A DNA stretch of 64,000 nt from an uncultured Lachnospiraceae bacterium (GTDB lineage Bacteria; Bacillota; Clostridia; Lachnospirales; Lachnospiraceae). The notes under the pieces were generated by a model. It made no database searches. It saw only the letters and a program-made list of their open reading frames with translations, and was not told where the DNA came from. Shown piece by piece: positions 59,291 to 64,000 of this stretch. Made by a program: the position numbers and the translations under genes. Within the stretch, counting starts at the first letter, position 1. Each line of letters begins with the position of its first letter. The stretch is from positions 1 to 64,000 of the forward strand of contig CAKNHF010000009.1 of assembly GCA_930972465.1 (NCBI GenBank), written 5' to 3'.

Positions 59291-60247
59291 TTATCTGCTC
59301 TTTATCGCTCCGTTGTCACACCGGTTTCCCCAGGAATCGATCAGCTCCCCGTCTCTGTACACACAGATGATCTCACAGTGGTTCGCGCATTTCCCGCAGG
59401 TGACTTCTCTTGTCCGGAACTCCATGTCCGCCACATCAAACGAGAATTCTCCTTCTTTCTGGCTTTCCTTTGCCAGTACCGCAATACCGAAAGCGCCCAT
59501 AAGATGCCCGTTTTCATCTACGAGTACCGGCATTCCCAGTTCTTCCTCAAACATCCGGACCACACCCGCATTCTTGCTGACTCCGCCCTGAAAGACAACC
59601 GGCGGAACGATCTTCTTTCCTTTCGCCACATTGTTCAGGTAATTTCCTGCAACCGCTTTGCACAGCCCTGCGATGATTTCTTCCTTGGGACATCCCACCT
59701 GCAGCTTATGTACCAGATCAGATTCTGCAAACACGGTACATCTGGCTGCAATCGGAGCCGCTTTTGCTGCCCTGAGTGCAATCTCCCCGAATTCTTCCAC
59801 CTCGACTCCCAGCCTGTGAGCCTGACTTGACAGAAATGCCCCCGTTCCCGCGGCGCAGAGCGTATTCATCGCATAGTCCACCGCGACTCCGTTCTCAACA
59901 CAGATAATCTTGGAGTCCTGTCCGCCGATCTCCAGGATAGTGCGCACATCCGGATGAAGCGTCGTTGTACCTACGGCATGTGCTGTGATCTCGTTTTTTA
60001 CCATCTTTGCGCCGATCATGCTCCCGACCAGTTTTCTGGCGCTTCCCGTTGTTCCGGAAGATACGATCCTGTACCTTTCCGGATCAAACTGTTCTTTCAG
60101 AGAGAGCAGCACTTTTTTTGTCGCTTCCGTAGGATTTCCCTCCGTCCAGAGATAGCATTCCGCCAGAATTTTATTGTTTTCATCTATAATAACGCCTTTT
60201 GTCGATATGGAACCGATGTCGATCCCAAGATAAGCTTTCCTCTTCAT
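59291..60247 (-). CDS. Acyl-CoA dehydratase activase (BadF/HgdC family)
   Basis: ASKHA ATPase with a [4Fe-4S] cluster that passes low-potential electrons to HgdB-type partners. LGIDIGSISTKGVIIDE, TILEIGGQDSKIICVENG and the cluster Cys in MNTLCAAGTGAFL and APIAARCTVFAESD. It carries a C-terminal extra segment TCGKCANHCEIICVYRDG with a Cys motif, as found at the activase-DUF2229 junction of large fused forms. 318 residues. Its ATG overlaps the previous stop (TAATG). Confidence 0.92.
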   Translation of the reverse strand: MKRKAYLGIDIGSISTKGVIIDENNKILAECYLWTEGNPTEATKKVLLSLKEQFDPERYRIVSSGTTGSARKLVGSMIGAKMVKNEITAHAVGTTTLHPDVRTILEIGGQDSKIICVENGVAVDYAMNTLCAAGTGAFLSSQAHRLGVEVEEFGEIALRAAKAAPIAARCTVFAESDLVHKLQVGCPKEEIIAGLCKAVAGNYLNNVAKGKKIVPPVVFQGGVSKNAGVVRMFEEELGMPVLVDENGHLMGAFGIAVLAKESQKEGEFSFDVADMEFRTREVTCGKCANHCEIICVYRDGELIDSWGNRCDNGAIKSR

Positions 60248-61329
60248 TACTGCAATACCTTCTTCTTTCTCTCAAGCATATCGTAAAATGCCTCAAGTCT
60301 CGTATCCAGTCCTGTATCGCTGTCCTGCATATCATAACTGAGATAGAGCACGGGGATATGATAATCCCTGCTTATGTTCTGGAGCACCGGGATCGCATCC
60401 AGCTCCGGAGTGCATCCGAAGGACTTTACATGGATGATCCCGTCAAATCCGCGTTTCGCATAATCCAGCGCCGAATTGATCGTCCATGTGGTCGTGGGTC
60501 CCATACTGTACCGCGCATATTCACTTATTTTCGGAAGCATGGTGGAAGCTTTGGCTCTGAAATGACAGTTGGTGACATTCATAAAACGGTGAACCGAGGC
60601 CCCCAGACGGATCAGTTTCTCCTGAAGGTACTGATTCGAATGCTCGTCCATAACAGTATAATATTCCCCCACGACGCCGATGCGCACCGGATTCTCGGGA
60701 ATTCTCTGTGCCAGACCGCTCATGGCCTGTCTGGCTTTCTGATAAGCTGCTCTTATCTCGTTTTTATTCTCAGCCATCTGCATTTCCAGAAGGAACTGGC
60801 GGTAAACCTTTTTATAACTCCCCTCCTCAGCCTCGAATCCCGCATTTTTAAAATAGGCGGCCTCGATCTCGTCAATATATTCCGCCATTTTCACACCTTC
60901 ATATACGCCCGTGACGAATTTTGCCGGATTCAGTTTCGGATTGATATGTTTCGCAAGCCGGAGCCACTCCTTCTTCTTTCCTCCCATATACTCCGCCAGA
61001 TTGATAAATTCACACCGGTATCCCAGTTCACGGAGAATCTCTTTCTGCAGCTCCCCGTAGTAATCCAGCCTGCAAAGCCCGCCTGTCTCAACCAGGATGT
61101 CTGCTCCGGCCTCCACGGCTTCAATCAGACTTCCGAGAGTGTGCTTGAATGGCGCGCAGGCATAGTCCGGACTGTATCTGCTTCCGAGATCAGCGGTTTC
61201 TTTCGTTGCCGGAGGGAGCAGCACAAATCCGGCTTCCAATCCCTGTTCCACAATGTACCGTATGGCGTAGTCATAATGATTAAATCTGGGGAACGCCACT
61301 TTTTTTCTGTCGTCAATTCTGATTTCCAT
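60247..61329 (-). CDS. HgdB-family (2-hydroxyacyl-CoA dehydratase/benzoyl-CoA reductase-like) subunit
   Basis: 360 residues of the Fe-S subunit family. Cys-bearing blocks: YSPDYACAPFKHTLGSLIEA, ADILVETGGLCRLDYYGEL and IHVKSFGCTPELDAIPVLQN, followed by IPVLYLSYDMQDSDTGLDTR. The pattern suits double-cubane or 4Fe-4S binding proteins of the YjiM/DUF2229 group, not a defined lactyl- or glutaryl-CoA dehydratase. Overlaps the gene before it by 17 bases and the activase by one, so the three are tightly coupled. Confidence 0.88.
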   Translation of the reverse strand: MEIRIDDRKKVAFPRFNHYDYAIRYIVEQGLEAGFVLLPPATKETADLGSRYSPDYACAPFKHTLGSLIEAVEAGADILVETGGLCRLDYYGELQKEILRELGYRCEFINLAEYMGGKKKEWLRLAKHINPKLNPAKFVTGVYEGVKMAEYIDEIEAAYFKNAGFEAEEGSYKKVYRQFLLEMQMAENKNEIRAAYQKARQAMSGLAQRIPENPVRIGVVGEYYTVMDEHSNQYLQEKLIRLGASVHRFMNVTNCHFRAKASTMLPKISEYARYSMGPTTTWTINSALDYAKRGFDGIIHVKSFGCTPELDAIPVLQNISRDYHIPVLYLSYDMQDSDTGLDTRLEAFYDMLERKKKVLQ

Positions 61330-62254
61330 AGCCGCCTGCCTTCTGATATCTGATAATGTCTATAAAGCTTTCCATCCGCGTCTCAAGCCCCGCCGTGCCG
61401 CTCTGGGCGTCCAGCGTAAGATTCAGCACCGGAACATCCTTCAGCCTCCTCACAAGCATGTCGTTGACAAGGGAATCCGGACCGCACGGATAGGCGCTTA
61501 CTATCACAATGCCGTCCACTTTTTTCTTCATCAGCATCGTGGCTCCGGTCATCTCCCGGTTGATGATCCACGGCATAATCCGGGAGAACTCATAACTTCT
61601 TTTCAGGGCATTCTCCCTGTTCACATAATCCGTATACAGGGCCACCGCCCCGAGATTCTCCAGAATCCGTACGAGCTCACCGCCCATGTATGCATCGTGC
61701 AGTACATATGGATGTCCGGCCAGAAGCACTCTGGTCTTTTCGCTCTCAAGAAGTTTAAGCTGCGCTTTTTCCCTGTTCTTCTGCCGGGTTTCCTGATGTT
61801 TCTTTGCCGAAGAATACGCCTTTTTCACCTGTTTTTTTGTCTTTCCGAGGCTCAGTCCGAGTTCAAGATATACTTTCTCTTCCGTTGTCCGGTTATACCA
61901 GTCATAGCTGACTGTCAGGATGTTTACCTGTTCATCTCTGAAAATGTTTCTGACCAGGTCCGGAAGCGCCTCGTATCTCGTGCACATCTTCTCAGTCGTA
62001 CGGTACCCGCCGGTACGGGGAACGAAGATGGTATCGCATTTCCCGATCAGCTCCATAACATGCCCGAGATACATTTTAAAAGGCAGGCATGTCTCATCGA
62101 TCGCCCTCCCGGTTCCTTTTTCCAGTATCCGCCGGTCACTTTCCGGGCTGAAAATACATTCATATCCGAGTCCCTCAAAAAACTCCTTCCAGAGCATGCC
62201 GCTCCGGTATGCCATCAGTCCACGCGGAATTCCTATCTTCTGTATTCTCTCCAC
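61313..62254 (-). CDS. DUF2229/HgdB-like acyl-CoA dehydratase-related protein
   Basis: About 313 residues. KIGIPRGLMAYRSGMLWKEF followed by FEGLGYECIFSPES is the DUF2229 N-terminal signature, with conserved Cys in AIDETCLPFKMYLGHV and VSAYPCGPDSLVNDML. The start is a GTG at 62254 with AAAGGAG; the open frame goes on through the upstream terminator, so the longer version is rejected. First gene of the dehydratase-like operon; together with the activase and HgdB gene it equals the parts of the 1400-residue fused proteins of other Clostridia. Confidence 0.86.
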   Translation of the reverse strand: MERIQKIGIPRGLMAYRSGMLWKEFFEGLGYECIFSPESDRRILEKGTGRAIDETCLPFKMYLGHVMELIGKCDTIFVPRTGGYRTTEKMCTRYEALPDLVRNIFRDEQVNILTVSYDWYNRTTEEKVYLELGLSLGKTKKQVKKAYSSAKKHQETRQKNREKAQLKLLESEKTRVLLAGHPYVLHDAYMGGELVRILENLGAVALYTDYVNRENALKRSYEFSRIMPWIINREMTGATMLMKKKVDGIVIVSAYPCGPDSLVNDMLVRRLKDVPVLNLTLDAQSGTAGLETRMESFIDIIRYQKAGGYGNQN

Positions 62255-62288
62255 GTCTTTCTCTCCTTTTTCAGGTCGTTTTTTCATA

Positions 62289-62333
62289 GAAAAAAGGAAT
62301 GGACAGTACTGCTGCACTGTCCTGCATTCCTTA
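62289..62333 (-). terminator. Terminator after the SseB-like gene
   Basis: AAGGAATGcAGGACAGT with ACTGTCCaTTCCTT on the minus strand, followed by TTTTTTC. It overlaps the SseB-like stop codon and lies only about 35 bases before the dehydratase-like operon, with no promoter visible in between. Confidence 0.85.
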
Positions 62334-63125
62334 CTGTTCCGGCCCGGTCTGCTGCTCCGCGGGACTGCTGTTCCTGCGCGCGACCTGAAGCTGTACGTTG
62401 ACTCCGAGAGGATTGATCACAACTCCTTTTACTTCAGGTGCAAGGATCTCCGGAATCTTTTCAGCCTTCACGACCATAGGCTTTAACTTTTTTTCTCTGT
62501 TAAACTTCTGAAATTCTATCACATCTGTAAATACCGGCTGATAAATCATCCCGTTCTTCTGTTTGAGAACAGGTACTTTATTATCTTCCTCCATTCCGAA
62601 CAGGAATACTCCGTCTCTGTAGTGGGCAAGCAGCTCTTCCTGAAGTTCCTTCAGCTCATCCGTCAGCTCCGGTTTCTCCTGTCTTCTCATCTCCTGCATA
62701 AAATACATGGCGGTCAGATAAAGTGCCGGATTTTCAATAAGCTTCTTTCCTTCCGGAAGCTTATCTGCATTGGGTCTTGTTACAAGCTCAGCGAGCTGAA
62801 CACTGATCTCTGTGTCCGTTCCCCGATTGACCATCAGGCAGTTCACTCCCTTTGGGTAAAGGCTGGAGTAAAATGCCAGCAGCTGCTTTTCCTCAATCTT
62901 TGCCACCACTGTCCGGTACCGCTGTTCCGCCAGATGTTCTGCTTCTGACTTTGCATCCTCAGAGCGGTAAAACAACAGCACTTCATCATCAAAAGTAACA
63001 GGATCACAGACTACAAACGGCTGTTTTGTCGCTCCTGACATGATGACATACAGTTCTCCCGGATTCCTCAGCGCTGTCAGTGTCTCTTTCTTCGTAACAG
63101 CTGTATTTTTCTTTTCTTCACTCAT
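62331..63125 (-). CDS. SseB-family protein
   Basis: 264 residues. Two SseB-like halves: GELYVIMSGATKQPFVVCDP with LLFYRSEDAKSEAEHLA, and GVFLFGMEEDNKVPVLKQKN with VFTDVIEFQKFNREKKL. Such proteins are small cytosolic factors of unclear role. The C terminus (GVVINPLGVNVQLQVARRNS) is the usual 'hydrophobic-ligand' end of the family. Ribosome site AAAGGAA. Confidence 0.82.
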   Translation of the reverse strand: MSEEKKNTAVTKKETLTALRNPGELYVIMSGATKQPFVVCDPVTFDDEVLLFYRSEDAKSEAEHLAEQRYRTVVAKIEEKQLLAFYSSLYPKGVNCLMVNRGTDTEISVQLAELVTRPNADKLPEGKKLIENPALYLTAMYFMQEMRRQEKPELTDELKELQEELLAHYRDGVFLFGMEEDNKVPVLKQKNGMIYQPVFTDVIEFQKFNREKKLKPMVVKAEKIPEILAPEVKGVVINPLGVNVQLQVARRNSSPAEQQTGPEQ

Positions 63126-63191
63126 AGTAAAATTCCTTTCCTGCAGTCTCTCTCCTGCTCATAAATGCCGCCTCTGCATGCATCCGTACCT

Positions 63192-63566
63192 TTACAGGAA
63201 CAGATCAGCAAGATACGGGATAAAAATAATGCAGCCGATGATCACGGCAGCCAGAGAGGCAAAAAGCACCGCGCCCGCCGCGGTATCCTTTGCTATCTTT
63301 GCGAGAGGTTTCCGCTCCTCAGTGACCAGATCCACCGCAGCTTCCACTGCGGTATTGACCAGCTCAAGCGAGATGACCAGGGCAAACAGAAGGAGACAGA
63401 TGCACCACTCCACTGCACTCAGTCCCAGGAAAGTGCCTGCCGCAGTGACCAGTATCACCGCCAGACAGTGAATCTTCATATTCCGCTCCTTCAGGATCCC
63501 CGTACGGATCCCCTCGAACGCATATCCAAAACTTCTGGTTATCGGATCTTTTCTGTTCTTTTTCAT
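63192..63566 (-). CDS. dgkA: Diacylglycerol/undecaprenol kinase family protein
   Basis: 124 residues with three membrane helices and the DgkA active-site motifs: SFGYAFEGIRTGILKERNMK, ISLELVNTAVEAAVDLVTEE (catalytic Glu and Asn) and LAKIAKDTAAGAVLFASLAA. In Firmicutes this type phosphorylates undecaprenol. Ribosome site GGGAGG. Promoter with extended -10 at 63672-63677. Confidence 0.94.
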   Translation of the reverse strand: MKKNRKDPITRSFGYAFEGIRTGILKERNMKIHCLAVILVTAAGTFLGLSAVEWCICLLLFALVISLELVNTAVEAAVDLVTEERKPLAKIAKDTAAGAVLFASLAAVIIGCIIFIPYLADLFL

Positions 63567-63627
63567 ATCGTCCTCCCCGGAAAGTTTCTCCCGATATCAG
63601 CCGCATTACAGCAATCCATTCAAATAC

Positions 63628-63677
63628 GCGCCGGCATATCAGGATGTCTCCCGCAGTATGCCGGCGCCATTATTATA
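63628..63677 (-). promoter_or_regulatory. dgkA promoter and 5' hairpin
   Basis: Extended -10 TGCTATAAT (TATAAT at 63672-63677, minus strand) with a poor -35 (TTTTTT). The start site would fall at the edge of a perfect 11-bp hairpin, GCGCCGGCATA (63657-63667 on the minus strand) with 63628-63638, at the very 5' end of the message. Confidence 0.55.
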
Positions 63678-63717
63678 GCATATCTCTTTTCGCTAAAAAA
63701 GTCCGGAATTCAATTTT

Positions 63718-64000
63718 TTAATTCACGCATTTGCTTCTGTCCGGAGACGGCTGCTCCTGCTTTTCCAGCGCCGCCGCCATTTTCTTCACATATTCCGCCA
63801 CATGCGGCACGCACTCTCTTCCGTACTGTCCGCACAGTTTCACGATGGCGCTGCCCACGATCACGCCGTCCGCGGTAGCCCCGATCTTCGAAGCCTGTTC
63901 CGGCGTAGAAATTCCGAATCCGACTGCGCATGGAATGTTTTTCGTTTCTTTTACCACACGCACCATTGCTCCCGTATCTGTGGTGATGCTGCTCCTCGTC
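63718..64000 (-). CDS. trpA: Tryptophan synthase alpha chain, C-terminal part
   Basis: Right-edge fragment. The visible residues read TRSSITTDTGAMVRVVKETK, then IPCAVGFGISTPEQASKIGA, TADGVIVGSAIVKL, the conserved C-terminal phosphate-binding and barrel-closing part of TrpA, which makes indole from indole-glycerol phosphate. The reading frame continues beyond the window; an internal ATG at 63966 is not the start. Ends in an Asn tail (SKCVN). The rest of a trp operon is expected to the right. Confidence 0.93.
   Translation of the reverse strand, partial: TRSSITTDTGAMVRVVKETKNIPCAVGFGISTPEQASKIGATADGVIVGSAIVKLCGQYGRECVPHVAEYVKKMAAALEKQEQPSPDRSKCVN

Noticed and set aside
61313-62317. N-terminal extension of the DUF2229 protein to 62317
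   Set aside because: It would read through the SseB terminator hairpin; a GTG with a good ribosome site at 62254 fits the family start.

Overview
The window (about 50% GC, dense, mostly minus-strand operons) looks like a chromosomal segment of a spore-forming, strictly anaerobic Firmicute, most likely a Lachnospiraceae (Clostridium cluster XIVa) gut-type species. Evidence: pyruvate formate-lyase, a SCIFF ranthipeptide with its radical-SAM maturase beside TIGR04086 and SecDF, SpoVT, a 2-hydroxyacyl-CoA-dehydratase-like cluster, T-box and M-box leaders, and strong Shine-Dalgarno sites. No rRNA, CRISPR array, prophage or intact insertion sequence was seen. This family-level call is inference from gene content, not from a search.

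Layout. 1-5.4 kb: 5' part of pflB, then a purine/molybdenum-hydroxylase accessory set (guanine deaminase, an XdhC-like protein with inverted domain order, a molybdopterin-binding protein), interrupted by a roughly 700-bp intergenic region holding a tiny type I holin-like toxin and its antisense RNA. 5.5-15.8 kb: NAD synthetase, Hsp33, a methyltransferase, an OPT transporter with a stand-alone PqqD-like protein, PepD, and mgtE behind an M-box Mg2+ riboswitch with an overlapping leader ORF. 15.9-19.7 kb: T-box-controlled ilvB-ilvN followed by nagA. 19.7-26.5 kb: thyA-folA-zinc ABC transporter-yhhN, hom-marR, and tRNA-Gly(GCC). 26.6-36.6 kb: orphan HicB, then aspS, hisS, hemZ, a metallo-hydrolase, rel and recJ. 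36.8-43.8 kb: secDF, SCIFF maturase and precursor, TIGR04086, spoVT (with a sigma-G-like promoter) and a Na/Pi cotransporter preceded by a five-copy, 11-bp-phased Pho-box array. 44-48 kb (plus strand): PduL-like, YqeY, an AEC transporter, a diacylglycerol glycosyltransferase-like protein and a PlsY paralogue.

48-57.1 kb: a cytidylate-kinase-like protein; a BceRS-BceAB-type antimicrobial-peptide sensing and export module whose ATPase gene is broken by a one-base deletion right after Walker A; then a PTS EIICBA with its LicT/BglG antiterminator, a well-formed RAT/terminator pair, and a GC-rich 86-bp tandem repeat inserted in the leader. 57.2-64 kb: a GNAT protein, a Lon-like AAA+ ATPase that lacks the peptidase domain, a three-gene split version of the activase/DUF2229/HgdB dehydratase family, an SseB-family protein, an undecaprenol/diacylglycerol kinase and the 3' end of trpA.

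The most interesting points are the SCIFF locus with two hairpins between precursor and maturase, the type I toxin locus with matching 5' ends on the two convergent RNAs, the peptidase-less Lon-like ATPase beside the dehydratase-like cluster, the OPT/PqqD/wHTH trio, the repeat-laden PTS leader and the overlapping leader ORF in mgtE.
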